This document shows positions 36,017-48,290 of a DNA stretch of 64,000 bases, piece after piece. This DNA is from Siphonodentalium dalli (Eukaryota; Mollusca; Scaphopoda; Gadilida; Siphonodentaliidae): contig CP136066.1 of assembly GCA_032622095.1 (NCBI GenBank), positions 188,208,716 to 188,272,715 on the forward strand, in the 5' to 3' direction. Below the pieces are notes generated by a model, which saw nothing but the letters and a program-made list of their open reading frames with translations, ran no database searches and had not been told where the DNA came from. The translations under genes were made by a program, and so were the position numbers. Position 1 is the first letter of the stretch; each line of letters begins with the position of its first letter.

Positions 36017-36267
36017 CCCTTCTATGACAGGAGCTTCCTGAAATTTTTGGACAAATCCTATGCCAGTGCATTCTCTTATATATGTGAGTCTCCCATAGGA
36101 AGCCTCGCATATATAAGATAATTCATTGGCCTAACAATATTTACCTTGACCTTCTAAGCCAGTGCATTCTCTTATATATGCGAGGCTCCCTATGGGAGCA
36201 TGTATAAGATAATGCACTGGCACAGGATCTTTAATGCTGCACCAGCAGAGTTCCCTTCAAGAAAGGG
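36017..36267. mobile_element. Family B TTAA MITE, 251 bp
   Basis: TTAA (36013-36016) precedes CCCTTCTATGACAGGAGCTT. There are two cassettes, the first with CTCCCATAGGAAGCC and the second with CTCCCTATGGGAG. The spacer is CTAACAATATTTACCTTGAC, and the end is GCACCAGCAGAGTTCCCTTC, then AAGAAAGGG followed by TTAT. Confidence 0.85.
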
Positions 36268-36270
36268 TTA

Positions 36271-37053
36271 TCTGACCTCCCCAGTTTTTGAAAGATTCTG
36301 CAGCCACTGTAGATGTACCGTATTTTCTTCCTCTGAATAGGTGATTCTGAGAATTATTCAGAAGGCTGCGAGCAGACAACATACTAAATGTCCTCACCAT
36401 GAAGTGTTGACCTCGATTCGGGAATGAAGAAAATCCCAGAATAAATCATCATTAGACCTTATTTGGTTGACAGGCCAGGCTTTTAATGAGCTTAGATGTG
36501 TAGTGCTATAATGAAGCAAGACCGGCCCATGCAGGGCTGAGCTATATCACCGTGTTATAAAGGAATCTACAATACTCATTACAAACTGGGCCGCGTTGGG
36601 ACGGATGTCGCAGCAGGACGGATATGTACGCTTCCACAGATATGAGTGGGACATATAAATCAGACTGACAACTCAGTCTGAAAAAAAAAACGGGACAGTT
36701 TTAATTTGTACCTCCCTCACTTTGTGATAAGGTCTCTGTCTATTTTTAAGTTAATATGGACTAAATATATATAAATCAGCAGAAATCGTGACTTTGTTAT
36801 TCGTCAAAACGGCCTCAAGGAGATGAGCACATGATACATCTGTTTGGAGGGCTGAGACTTATTTTGAGCATGGAATATATAAATATACTGCTATTTGGCC
36901 TAATATGAATTGCAAAATGGAAAGATCCATTGAAAATATTTGGAACTTGAAAACACATTTGTAGGGATGAGGTGCTAATAAAATGAACAATCCAATCTAA
37001 CAATTTACTTGTCTTATATTTGTAATATTTTGCAGTGAGTTATTATCTTAACT
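36271..37053. other. No gene or repeat recognised
   Basis: Intronic sequence between MITEs without recognised features. Confidence 0.5.
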
Positions 37054-37057
37054 TTAA

Positions 37058-37120
37058 ACCTTTCATGACGGGAGCTTACTTTTATAAGTGAGTGAAAGAA
37101 TACATTCAGTATACAGAGGG
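37058..37120. mobile_element. Chimeric TTAA MITE: family B left end, family F right end
   Basis: TTAA (37054-37057 and 37121-37124) flanks a 63-bp element. Its first 20 bases (ACCTTTCATGACGGGAGCTT) are the family B terminus. The remainder (TTATAAGTGAGTGAAAGAAT, then CATTCAGTATACAGAGGG) is the family F right end. No hairpin cassette remains. It is the opposite combination to the chimera at 2791-3020. Confidence 0.82.
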
Positions 37121-37124
37121 TTAA

Positions 37125-38637
37125 ATTTGTAACATTTTGCTGTGAATTATGATGCCAGAATTTCTTGTGGTATTGGAAGATTTATCTCGAGGGCTGTGAC
37201 AATAGATGGTATTTGAGGTCCAAATGAACACTTCCATATCAAGCAAACTGTAAATCCTCAATTTGGAGATAAGCAACCCCAAGCAATCCTTGCCACCACG
37301 TTTGTGATTACTTGCACCAGCTTTCTGATTACATCCATTAATGCTATGTTTATTCGTTCTCATTTTCACAAGATAATCGCTGATAAATACGACCTTCGCA
37401 GAATGAGGATCAGCACACATATTACTCATGATGTCCGAAAATATGGATCAGCATTCCACGATCTTGATTTGCTAACCTAACTGCCCCTATCTGAATATCA
37501 GAAGAAATGTTTAGCATTCACTACTTGCTAGGATACCAAGGGAGGTCGAGCAGATTATGCCCAGAAATAATTTCCACAGACACTGGTGTAAAATTGAATT
37601 TACTTTCTGAAATTACTATGTCTGTTATCTTAATTACAATAGCTTATTTCTTACTCCCAAGATTTCCTAGGGTGATTATCGTTTATGGTGGAATACAGTT
37701 ATGAACAGAATTATGTGTAGCGTTTCATCGTAAGATTATATTCTTGTATATTTTCATCTCTTGTCTTATTATGTTCCAAAACCTCAAATTTATTGAATCT
37801 GAATGTCTTTTTCAGACCCAAGGGAAGTGGGTGTTGTCTGCTGTTTCCAAACAAATGATGGCAGAAATGGTTAAATTTTCAGCTTAATTGGTATGTTTTC
37901 AATTTTCCACTTGATACAATCAAGTATTGAAAATTTCTATTAAACTTTGAGAATAAAAATCCAAGTTTTTGCTGCAGAAATCCTGATTTTATTAGCTTTT
38001 ATCAAAAGAAATTTTCAGGTTGTAATTTTCAATGAACAATTTTGTAACATTTTTATGTGTTTATGAAAACAAATAAATAATTTTAGCCCCTCCTCACCCA
38101 TATGGATCAGCAATAAGCCAAATAGCTGTTTCTTATTACGACTTAAGCGTTTATATAGTATTATAATGCTCCAGCCAAAATACTTGGGCTAGCAAATCAA
38201 CTGAAACCACAAATCCAGTTCTTCTGCAGAAACAAACTGATACCTAAGAGTTGCACCTATGCTGGCACGGAGGGAGTTAAAATGGCAGAACAGTGATAAT
38301 AAAAGTGAAATAATAACCATAATGCTATTTGCAAACATTCTAGCCAAGGTGGGAGATTATATTCAATGTACACTGGATGAGGTCCAAACAAAATACGGTC
38401 CACACAGCTCCACAGTCTGCTGTAATACTAATATCACATGATACTGCTCTACTATGATCAGCTGTATCTGACACAAATAACAGGGAATGCTGCCCCTTGT
38501 TTTCATAACTCCAGTCAGGGATGTGGTGATAGCTAGGGTGGGTGGTGTCACCCCCCCCCCCCCAACTATGGTCAAAATTTCAACATTTACAAATATCATT
38601 CCAGGCAGTACATTAGCTGGAATGTTTACACCACATA
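37125..38637. other. No gene recognised; one poly-C run
   Basis: Intronic sequence with a 13-base C run at 38551-38563. No exon found. Confidence 0.5.
38551..38563 (+). repeat. 13-base C homopolymer
   Basis: Uninterrupted C run shortly before the family D element at 38640. Confidence 0.95.
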
Positions 38638-38639
38638 TA

Positions 38640-38821
38640 CAGTAAAGCTCTAAGTAATCGACTTCTTAACCACAGCAGAAATATGGCTTGTTGCCATTCA
38701 TCGGATAGCTCTCAGGGAGAGCTTTCCAATGAATGGCAACAAGCAATATTTCCAACTAAATCCTGAAAAGTTACCCATAATTCTGCTGTGGTTAAGGAGT
38801 CGATTACTTAGGATATTACTA
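38640..38821. mobile_element. Family D foldback MITE, 182-bp derivative
   Basis: TA flanks it at 38638-38639 and 38822-38823. The left arm has lost the stretch from TTATGGGTAAC to GTCGG. The right arm is complete with some changes (CCAATGAATGG, GGATATTACTA). Confidence 0.85.
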
Positions 38822-38823
38822 TA

Positions 38824-39805
38824 GGATGAATTGTTCTCATTGATTGATAATCCAACCAATCCTACGTTTTATAACAATTTCGGTTTGAAATGGCCATCAA
38901 TTGGGAATTTTCCAACCTTAATGGGGTGACAGGTTGGAACAACAATTTGAAAGCTGTATGTAAGTTCTAACCCAACTCTTTCTATTTTTTATCAATGGAG
39001 CAATGTTGATCAGAATATAGACCTTTTAATGATAACTTGTCGTTGTGTTTCGTGATATTTTGGCATGGAAACAAGTGTACTTTAAAACTAGAAAATTATA
39101 TTGAATCGATAAATTAATTCTGCTAAATTTAGCGAGGTATTGCAAAATTTGATTTCCACAAAAAAATCAAACCAAAAAGAACCAGCAAAATTTAAAGATA
39201 GGGTAAGCCAATGGTGAGGGGTGTTTGATCATTGTTTAGCTTTTAAAAGTCTTCGCTTGGAAATGATTGAACAAATTTCACTAAATATCCGAGTATCTAT
39301 CTCATAAATCTTCAAAATGCATCTAAAAAAAATCCTCCCCACCTTCGTATCAATCAGTTTTCCATGAATTCATCCCATCAGGCAAGGTGAGCAAATACCT
39401 TAACATGATATAATTCACCATGTATGAGGCAGGCATATCAAGCGGCTTGTCATAAACGAAAATCGCACATGTCAATTTTACGCTACTACAAAATCTGTTA
39501 TAGTTGTCTAAGCTGTTGGCATACAATGTTCATCAGTCAATTATGAGGTTTTGTCGATGTTAAATCCGTCAGGGATGTTTAATTCTGTGTCAGTGATCAC
39601 ACACACTATACTCCGTTGATCTGGCTAATAAGTTAAGACATCAGGTGGAGGGATTTTGATTACCCAAACGGCATGATCAAAAGCCACCCGTAATTCAATT
39701 GCTATACCAAATGTTCCCCAACGAGATCTGCTGCATGAAAGCAACTCGCAATTCAATTTGTATCAGACTCTATAGGATCCCTGTTCAGTATTGCTCAGGG
39801 GGAAA
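38824..39805. other. No gene or repeat recognised
   Basis: AT-rich intronic sequence without recognised elements. Confidence 0.5.
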
Positions 39806-39813
39806 AACAGGTT

Positions 39814-40200
39814 CAAACCTTCAAATAGTGTGTTTGTCATTTGCAGAATGAGGTCCCCCGAGGGTGAATTTAGTGATACTACCCCGCACAGTGGGCTAGC
39901 ATTACTAAATTCACCCTCTGGGGACCTCATTCTGCTTAGGCCTAATCTTCTGGGTAGTATCTATTGTCTAAATTTAACATTGTTTTTAGTTACTTTTTCC
40001 CTTCTGTTCAGTTTCTATATCCCTTAATTTTCAGAAGATAAAATGTATAATTGAGGTGACTAGTTGGTGATGTTCAACTGGGGAACTTCAGTCTGATCCT
40101 AGGGTCTCCCATAGCATTTGAGGCCTCAACAGAATGAGGTTCCAAGAGGGTGAATTTGGTGATTCTAGCCCGCCGGGCAGGATAGTATCACTAAATTCAC
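39814..40200 (+). mobile_element. Family E hAT-like MITE, long form, right end lost
   Basis: It starts CAAACCTTCAAATAGTGTG, then a hairpin of the GAATGAGGTCCCCCGAGGG type and a spacer beginning TTAGGCCTAATCTTCTGGG that closely matches the copy at 53371. A second hairpin arm pair breaks off after CACTAAATTCAC at 40200, so no right terminus or target duplication remains. Confidence 0.82.
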
Positions 40201-40203
40201 ATT

Positions 40204-41034
40204 GACAATTTGACACCCTGGCTTTCTATCAGTGCCATAGATTGGTGACCATGGTTTCAGTCAAGTCTCACATCCATTTAATATGATTTAGACATAAGTG
40301 AGCATGAACAGAGATAAGAAATTTTAGGATATTCTAAATAACTAAATACATTTACTAAATGTTAGACAAGAAATTTCTATAAAATCTGTTTTAATCATAT
40401 GATGAATCTCGTCTCAGATTATGTTGTCAAGCATTCAATGAAATTTGTGAATACAATACAACTGACATTGAATTCAACAACTAGGCATTAAGAATTGATA
40501 AGATGCTTAGGAACAGCTTATATCATAACCTCCCTAAAATGGAAGAATAGACCATTCAAATGTATACTTGTGTTAATGGATCGAAACACCCATTCAGAAA
40601 TCAAAGGGGTAAAATTGCAGTGGGTGACCTTCACCTTCGTCTGCTCCGGACTATATGAAGGGTTAACCTCCTCACAGCTAATGTAAACATGGGTTTGCTG
40701 CCAAAGTGAGCCGATTTGCTAACAATGCTTAAGTACCTTGATAGACGAGTGCATATTAAAATACTTATTAGTTCCTTCAAACATTTGCCGGGGCTGATAA
40801 TAGGTTCAAAGACTGGCTAATAACAATGAGAGGGTCCTCGCCAAATGGATGCAAAAACCACGTCGGCACATGTACCCCCTCTGATAGCAGACACTAAGTG
40901 CCAATATTCCTCTGTGACTGCGCAAAATACCACAAGACAAAACAGTCTGCATACATTGTAATATAGACCTCTGATCTGTGATGGGAACTTGATGATCATC
41001 AATGGGAGTCAAAATGCTCTGCTATTATAGTAGA
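40204..41034. other. Mostly unrecognised; small family F fragment
   Basis: At about 40538-40612, GGAAGAATAGACCATTCAAA, then TGTATACTTGTG, resembles the family F right half. The remainder shows no recognised repeat or exon. Confidence 0.5.
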
Positions 41035-41036
41035 TA

Positions 41037-41143
41037 CAGTAATGCCCTTAGTAATCAACTCCTTAACCACAGCAGAATTATGGGTAATTTTTCAGGATTT
41101 AGTCAGAAATATTGCTTGTTGCCATTCATCGGAAAGCTCTCAG
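41037..41143 (+). mobile_element. Family D single left arm
   Basis: TA (41035-41036), then CAGTAATGCCCTTAGTAATC through GCCATTCATCGGAAAGCTCT and CAG, after which the sequence leaves the element exactly at the palindrome centre. Confidence 0.82.
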
Positions 41144-41380
41144 TAATTTCCAAACCCTTTGTGTACTATGGACTTTAGATCTGATGCTTGGGGGGCCTTT
41201 ATACTTAGAAAGAAGAAAATTCAGATAATATTTCACCCCCCCCCACCCCACACTCTCGCTACCCCACCTGGTGGGGCCCACCCTCATCAAAGTAGCATTC
41301 TTGGTGCAGGCATAACATTTTAGTACTGTACATAAGAGGAACCTAACTACGCCTTACTGTTTCATTATGTAATGTAACTA

Positions 41381-41547
41381 CCGTAATGCCCCAAATAATC
41401 GACTCGATCCTTAACCACAGCAGAATTATGGGTAACTTTTCAGGATTTAGTCGGAAATATGGCAACAAGCCATATTTCCGACTAAATCCTGAAAAGTTAC
41501 CCATAATTCTGCTGTCGTTAAGGAGTCAATTATTTAGGGCATTACTG
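41381..41547. mobile_element. Family D foldback MITE, 167-bp derivative
   Basis: TA flanks it at 41379-41380 and 41548-41549. The centre is shortened to GGAAATATGGCAACAAGCCATATTTCC-type sequence, with both arms deleted to nearly the same point. It lies 240 bp from the single arm at 41037. Confidence 0.88.
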
Positions 41548-41549
41548 TA

Positions 41550-42777
41550 TGTCTTGTTCTCTCTAAGGTTTCTATTCTATGCCTATTTACAAAATTTAAT
41601 TTTGGTCAGTGGATCAGATATTAAGAGAAGCTGTTTTAATCAAATCTTCCCCACTTATCTAGTTCAGTGATTGTTGTAGGTGTATTCCAGTGAATTCTCA
41701 ACAATATTATTTTTACAATTGGGTAGAATGAATTATATTTAAATGTGTATTCAGGGTTACGGTCTAACTTTAGTATACATGAAACAAAACTTCCAAATGA
41801 CTTCTAATATCATTATATTCTAGACTGGCGCCATTTGAGCTGAGAGCCGGGCAATTGTTTTCTGAGTGTAAGAGAGTTAATAGAAATAACACACAAAAAC
41901 GACGGAATTTGCTTTTTCTTAATTCGTAACAACGCAAAATAATTGTGTCTGATTCTCTTTCTTCCCCCGCGGTACTGCGCTAAAAACTGGACCACACAAA
42001 CTCTTATCTCAGTTTCAAAGCAAATGTTGAAAAAATATTCCTATAACTATATAATTAGCGTTCTATGTGTCTTTGAAGTCGTAAGGGAATATATCCAATA
42101 CTGGCTTCTCTGACGACAACCTTTGAGGAACCAGCATCGGCCACTAATGACATTATAGTCTCCAATATATATTGTACATCAAAGTGTGCACACAAGTATG
42201 CAATTCAAATGCAAGCTGTATGAGGAGCATTGCCAATTTGCCGAAATGTAGAATCGGGGCTTTTACAATGCACAGGTCGACCGGTTCACTGATCAATGAG
42301 AGTTGTCAGATGGTTTCTTATACCGGTTCCCTGCTTCTGTCTCCGTTTTCCATTCATCCCCAAACACTTTACCAATTTTATGAGTAATTTTTGGAGTTAA
42401 TCCATTATATATGGCACAAGTTCAAGTTTTTTTCCTAGTATTTGTTTGATCCTGTCCCAATCACACCAGATTTAAACCCAAAAATATCTCCCTATGTTTG
42501 TTTTTTCAATTGTGCATGGATTGATGTGAAATGGTGGAAGGATATACATTTTTCATTGAATGACTCCCAACCAAATGACTGGGGCATTCACCTTAGGGCA
42601 TACTAATTTGAGAGAGGATGATTAGCGGGTTACCTAAATGTAGGGTGGTTGGCTAGGAATATTTGGAGGCCCAATAATTAAAATAGGATCAATCGATTCA
42701 ACTGTAGTGATATTTAATTTTATTATTGTGCAGTAGGGGTATGTATGGGTCATGTTAAATTGTAATAGAAACCCTGC
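41550..42777. other. No gene or repeat recognised
   Basis: Intronic sequence just downstream (gene sense) of the 77-bp Meis exon. No further Meis exon was seen. Confidence 0.5.
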
Positions 42778-42779
42778 TA

Positions 42780-42992
42780 AATTAATGCCCTAAGTAATCG
42801 ACTCCTTAACCACAGCAGAATTATGGGTAACTTTTCAGGATTTAGCCGGAAATATGGCTTGTTGCCATTCATCGGAAAGCTCTCCCCGAGATCTTTCCGA
42901 TGAATGGCAACAAGCAATATTTCCGACTAAATCTTGAAAAGTTACCCATAATTCTGCTGTAGTTAAGCAGTCGATTACTTAGAGCATTACTG
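42780..42992. mobile_element. Family D foldback MITE, full length
   Basis: This 213-bp palindrome with centre CTCTCCCCGAGATC is flanked by TA (42778-42779, 42993-42994). The left terminus is decayed (AATTAATGCCC). It ends 98 bp from the splice donor side of the Meis exon at 43091, inside the downstream intron. Confidence 0.9.
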
Positions 42993-43089
42993 TATACTAG
43001 TTTATCTCACAAAGGGTTGAGTTGTGAAATCATAGCTGAAAATAAAATGCTAACCAGATTGGACAGAGAAATAAGGAAGAAGGTACTCA

Positions 43090-43233
<144 letters not shown>

Positions 43234-43242
43234 CTAACTGAA

Positions 43243-43490
43243 CCCCTTCTATTCTAAACTGATTCTCCCTTTCAGTTATAAAAGTATACATTGGAGCTGT
43301 TTATTATTCATTTAGAGGGGTGGTCAGGTAATGAAAGCAGATAATACAAGAGCAGAAGGATTCATATTCATTGTTGGGAAATGTTCAGATAATAAGTTCA
43401 ATAAACGACCTATGGTCGTTTGTTGAACTTATTAATTGAACATTTCCTATGGGATAACTACTCACCAGTGAGTGTTTAGTATAGAATGGG
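43243..43490 (-). mobile_element. Family F MITE beside Meis exon, 248 bp
   Basis: CCCCTTCTATTCTAAACTG ... GTTTAGTATAGAATGGG, reversed relative to 15780. The central palindrome has core AAACGACCTATGGTCGTTT. The subterminal CATTTCCTATGGGATAACTA carries a second CCTATGG. It lies 75 bp from the exon at 43091-43167, on its acceptor side, close to where a branch point would be. Confidence 0.87.
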
Positions 43491-43916
43491 TTAGCATGCA
43501 CTAAGTAATTGGTACCCTTTTAAAAGACAAGGTACTTTACACTCAATATTCACTGATGGGTAGTTATTTAATTCCCATTGATTCATTTCAGGCTTCTTCA
43601 ACTCATAATTTCAATAAACAACCTTTTTGAGTGTTGTCATGTGAACATTTAAGTTTCTGATTGAACTGTTGCATTAGAACAGGACCATGTATTGAAGATG
43701 AGATGAGTTATTTCCACGAGTTCACATTATATAGGCCAATGAAGCTTCACTTATAGGTGAAGTATATATATATTTTTTGGTCCTATTTTTAAATTGAATA
43801 ATCATGAATCAAAATAATTTGATTTAAATTTGCCATAGGGCTTTAACACATTAGACCTGCATTCATAGTGATTGAGATAAGAAACCACCCATAGGGGCCA
43901 TGGATGTGGTAAACAG
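43491..43916. other. No gene or clear repeat
   Basis: Contains GATGGGTAGTTATTTAATTC and CCATTGATTCATTT near 43554-43590. Similar phrases occur near 8148, 31620 and 49450, perhaps a dispersed, decayed repeat. Confidence 0.45.
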
Positions 43917-44039
43917 CAGCCCTCTTAATTCAGATTGTTTGGCTTCGGCAATCTGCTACAGCAACAGTATGCCGTGGCCCAGTTTCCTTCAGCAAAATGC
44001 TTCGGCAATGCTGATTGCCGTAGCCAATTATGAAGGCTG
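43917..44039. mobile_element. Small foldback MITE, 123 bp, hAT-like by flank
   Basis: The imperfect inverted ends are CAGCCCTCTTAATT ... AATTATGAAGGCTG, continuing inward with GGCTTCGGCAATCTGC and GCTGATTGCCGTAGCC. A 7-bp direct repeat, TAAACAG, touches both ends (8 bp if one mismatch is allowed). It lies 29 bp from the following family E fragment. Confidence 0.7.
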
Positions 44040-44068
44040 TAAACAGTGATAGGGATAGTGCAGTGGTG

Positions 44069-44170
44069 CAAGCTTGAGTTTAGTGTGCCTGTCATTTGCA
44101 GAATGAGGTCCCCATAGGGTGATATTTAGTGATGCTAGCCTGCTATGTGGACTTCATTCTGCTTAGGCCT
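44069..44170 (+). mobile_element. Family E hAT-like MITE fragment (left part)
   Basis: CAAGCTTGAGTTTAGTGTGC, then CTGTCATTTGCAGAATGAGG, an abbreviated hairpin, and TTCTGCTTAGGCCTCATCTT of the long-form spacer. The rest is lost or too diverged, and the right limit is approximate. Confidence 0.75.
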
Positions 44171-45035
44171 CATCTTTTAGCAGCCCATTAGAATACAGTA
44201 AATTTGTTCTATCTGTGTTGTCCAGTTCTAACATTTTTGCTGTGCAGTCATGTCAAATTGTATTATGAAATTCTTTAACTGCCCTACACCACTGTACAAT
44301 TTAACATCAATGAATTTAGATTCAGTGTAAATTCCAAGGATGCCCATTGTGCATTATTCTCTGGTGATTACACATTATATAATGTAAGGAAATTTGGCAG
44401 ATACATTGGGCAAGGATATATTACACTCCCCCTTATTATTTTGAGGATGTTTCCGGGCCCAGCAGTGGTATGCAGTGATGACACCACTGCCTGTATAATT
44501 ATACTTGCCAGACCCTCTGCTGTGTATAATCAGCATTCTTGTTTATTTTAATCAGTGGATATGACCCTGAATAGACTTGTGTCATGTAATTCTCATATTA
44601 GTCACTAATTATTCATATAGGTAACTGTGATTGGCATTATGCCAACATGTTCTGTCAAAGCTGTTATGGATTCTCTGAATTTATCACCGGTAAAATGAAC
44701 TTTCACTATTGTCCATATAATTTTGTCTTCTGAACCTGTCTGAATATTGCTAATTTTGTCTCTTAATTTCCATCACAATTAATAGATATTAAATGGGCAG
44801 ACCTGCTTTATATGTCGTAGATGGGTAACAATTAGTATTATATTGGACGTTTATAGGAAATAGAATTCTTATTACCAAGGTTCATGCAATGCTGGGAGGT
44901 GATTAGTTATATAATGAATTGACATTTTATATTATATATCTATGTATTTAATTATAATATATAATTATTTTCTCACATAAAGGATCATACATATAGAAGA
45001 TGAAGAACATTTCTTATTATTTTTGTCAAAAAACT
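44171..45035. other. No gene or repeat recognised
   Basis: AT-rich intronic sequence without recognised features. Confidence 0.5.
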
Positions 45036-45252
45036 TTTGCAGCATTAAAGATCATGTGCCAGTGAATTCTCTTATATATGTGAGTCTTCCATAGGGAGCC
45101 TCGCATATGTAAAAGAATGCACTGGCTAACAAGGTCAAGGTAAATATTTTTAGGCCAATGTATTCTCTTATATATGTGAGTCTCCATATGGGAGACTTGC
45201 ATATAAAAGAGAATGCACTGGCACAGGGTTGTCGCAAAATGTCATGGAAGGG
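45036..45252. mobile_element. Family B TTAA MITE, left end truncated
   Basis: It starts in TTGCAGCATTAAAGATCATG with no left terminus. Two cassettes follow (cores CTTCCATAGGGAG and CTCCATATGGGAG). It ends GTTGTCGCAAAATGTCATGG, then AAGGG, with TTAA at 45253-45256. Confidence 0.82.
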
Positions 45253-45256
45253 TTAA

Positions 45257-46086
45257 GAAATATATTGTGAAACATCCCAAGCATTCCTTTGCACTGAAAG
45301 ATCAATGACAGATCACACACAGTAATTCTGCTGCATTGCCTTCCCAAGTTCCCAACGGAAATCTTTAAATATATATCAACACAGATAGTTACAATGCCGA
45401 GGGTCACCAGCTGACTGCGGACAAGAAATGAAACCATGGAAATATGAAGATTTCTCCAAGATATCGGACAAACTATTGAATAATTTAAACTTTTTTGTCG
45501 ATAAAAACCATATCTAGTGACCATTCAGGCAATTATAGAAAACTTAAAATGACGTTTATTATTTTATCATTGCCGCACAAAAAAGATCAATGCAATAAAG
45601 ACCGAGCACATCGATAATTTGGCCAGCATGTACCATGACGGAGCACAGTTTAGCTGCAAAATTGAATTTGAGTCTATACGTGGAGGAAAATTTATGCTAT
45701 AATTACTGCTCTCGGATCAACTCCGAGTCAATAATTCTGTTTATCAGACTTTTGCTATTGCTGTGGCCACTTAAAAGTACAGTAGGTATGACACGGGGAA
45801 AGAATGCATGAAGATTTATACCCTCCATCATCCCTGTCCCCTTGTAACATTATACACTCTTGGCTGGTCACAAAATGTCAGCTATTCAAAATGAGTTTTA
45901 ATGAGTGACCTGAACCCACTGATGTCTATCTCGGTCATTACAGCTTCATACTCTGATTTTATTGCTATTTCCTCAACAAATAACAGATAATTTTGTAAAC
46001 AAAATTTGAAATCCAAAGTTTTGTGAGCCATGAAATCATGAGCTTTTTTTATTTGTTAAATTTTGTTACAAATTTAATTTTAGTAT
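45257..46086. other. No gene or repeat recognised
   Basis: Intronic sequence without recognised elements. Confidence 0.5.
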
Positions 46087-46090
46087 TTAA

Positions 46091-46481
46091 CCCTTTACCC
46101 AACAGAAGGGCCCTGTGCCAATGCATTCTCTTATATATGCGAGTCGACCATAGGTCGCCTCGCATATATAAGAGAATGCATTGGCTTAACACATTAACAA
46201 TTATAAAATTGTTAAAGAATGTAAGAAAAAATTGTAAAAAGTGTTAAAAAAAGTTGTTTTTTAGGCCAATGCATTCTCTTATATATGCGAGGCGACCTAT
46301 GGTCGACTCGCATATATAAGAGAATGCATTGGCACAGGGCTAACTGTAACTATCACAATCTGGTCAAGGAGCCGGTTCCAATGATATCCATATTTGTATG
46401 GTTCAATTGAGACAGACCGAAGTTATTTTAGGCTGTTGAAGCTTTATTTGGCCGGTTTTGGCCGGTTTGTTGGGTAAAGGG
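46091..46481 (-). mobile_element. Family A TTAA-flanked MITE, complete, 391 bp
   Basis: TTAA (46087-46090 and 46482-46485) flanks CCCTTTACCCAACAGAAGGG ... TTTGTTGGGTAAAGGG. Hairpins are at 46117-46185 and 46265-46333. It has the same orientation as 11893-12284, from which it differs at only a few positions. It lies inside the homeodomain intron of Meis. Confidence 0.94.
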
Positions 46482-46485
46482 TTAA

Positions 46486-48196
46486 GTAACCAATTTCAAA
46501 GTTAAATGGTGCAAATCACAAATATTGCAAGTTTTGGTACTTCTCATGGGAATTTCATCAACATTTATTGAAGCTCACATCAAAATTATTAAAATTTCAA
46601 ACTCTGAGCACAAATGTCAGAGTCTGAATAAATCACAGACTATGTGGATTGAATCATTCAACAAGTAGTTATATATAAACCCAATATTAAACTAAGGTAA
46701 AATAAATACAAATTTTGTTTTCTCAGGCACCTGCCTGTTCACTGAAATTTTATTTTAAAAAGCCTCGTCAAACAATTTTTTCAATATTTTCTGTAAGAAA
46801 TATTGGATTTTAACCAAGAAAATGCATTTGTTTTTGTTTCTGGAGTATATTTTGCAGATTTTTAGAAATAAAAATAAATATAGCCTCCCTACCTAACTAA
46901 AAACAATGTTAATATGAGATTGAGATACTGCCCAGTAGATGAGGCCTGAGCAGAATGAGGGAGAAGTGGCACATTTTTAGGGAGAATATGTCTCCCAAGT
47001 CACCCTCTAGGCTGGTCCCTGTCCGAGGGGGTGGAACACAGAGGGGTGGGGTGGTACTGTTGGAAATCTTCATGCTTGCTTTTATATTTTAGCTCCAACC
47101 AAGCTGGGCTAATTTCGTCCTGACTCTAAATTGCATGCATCAAACCTATTGTTATTACTAATGTTCTAAGGATGTCATATTCCAAGTTTGGAGATGAGCC
47201 ATAAATTACTAATTACTCATTAAAAACTTGTCTACTCCAATTAGCTAATTAGAGAAAGATGGCAGCAGTGACACATCATTCAGAATGACACGCCCCCTCA
47301 GAGATCCAGAGGTCATCCGAAGAAGCTGGAGGTCACATGACAGCAGCACTCAGAAAATGACATGACTATCTAGCGCCCCACACGAGGACTAAAGCCACAC
47401 ACCTCTAAATTAGCCAGGGATGAAAAAATAGGCTAGTTACATGGTGAGAGAAATAGGCTAGTTACAAAGAAGAAGAGATATTGGGCAATTATCAGTTATC
47501 TTGACATGGTGGAAATACAATGCAGTCCAGGCTAATTTCTATAGTGTCTAGTCAGAATTCTATATTTCGCCACAACGCAATAGGATGACTGGGACTGACA
47601 GTCGACTGCCATATTATCCCTGTGTTCGGTCCAATTAACAACGTCTTGACTAATTTAAAGGACAATGACCAGAGATGCCCGTCGTGGTGATTTACCACTG
47701 AAGCTGGGCGGAGACTTCCGAAATATAACAACATGTGTCCACTATTGAGGGATGTTAGGCCTTTGTTGGGATAAACAATGCTGGCGTGACTTCACTCTTG
47801 GGTAAATAGTAAATTTGTCACTTGGAGTCAGAGTTAGGGAGATGATCCCTAATAACAACAATGAGAGTTACCGCGGTAACAGTGACAATAGGCTGCAATT
47901 TCGACCTTTGACATGGCCCCTTATCCGGCACTAAATTAAAATATTCCACGGGATTTATTAAAATTCAGTAATGAGTTGAATTTGCATTTTTTCGTCGCCA
48001 ATGATTGATTAGTTTTAACATGCTAAGCCCGGTTCTTTGTGTCTTGTTGGAGATCTATTTCAGATTAAATTAGCCGCGAAAAGAGTTTAATTCAAGAAAT
48101 TGGAAGATTTTAATAAAATATACATTCATTAAGGAATAATAATTAAGAAATTGGCAAGAAACGAGAAGATATCGGTTTGAAATACAAATTTCATTC
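46486..48196. other. Mostly unrecognised; family E trace; TGATTGATTA motif
   Basis: At 46938-47010 GAGGCCTGAGCAGAATGAGG and TCACCCTCTAGG resemble a decayed family E hairpin. At 48002-48011 TGATTGATTA matches a Pbx-Hox type site inside a less repetitive stretch (47880-48110). No exon was seen. Confidence 0.45.
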
Positions 48197-48290
48197 CTAA
48201 TATATTCTATCTCATTTTGAGACATAGTTCTAATATATTCTATCTTATTTTGAGACAGATTTCTAATATATTCCACCCATTTCAGGGACA
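48197..48290 (+). repeat. 33-bp minisatellite, about three units
   Basis: Units start at 48197, 48230 and 48263 with CTAATATATTC and then TATYTYATTTTGAGACA. The third is shortened and diverged. In the minus frame it reads as an 11-residue repeat (EYIRxxSQNxI), which follows from the period and is not evidence of coding. Confidence 0.87.
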
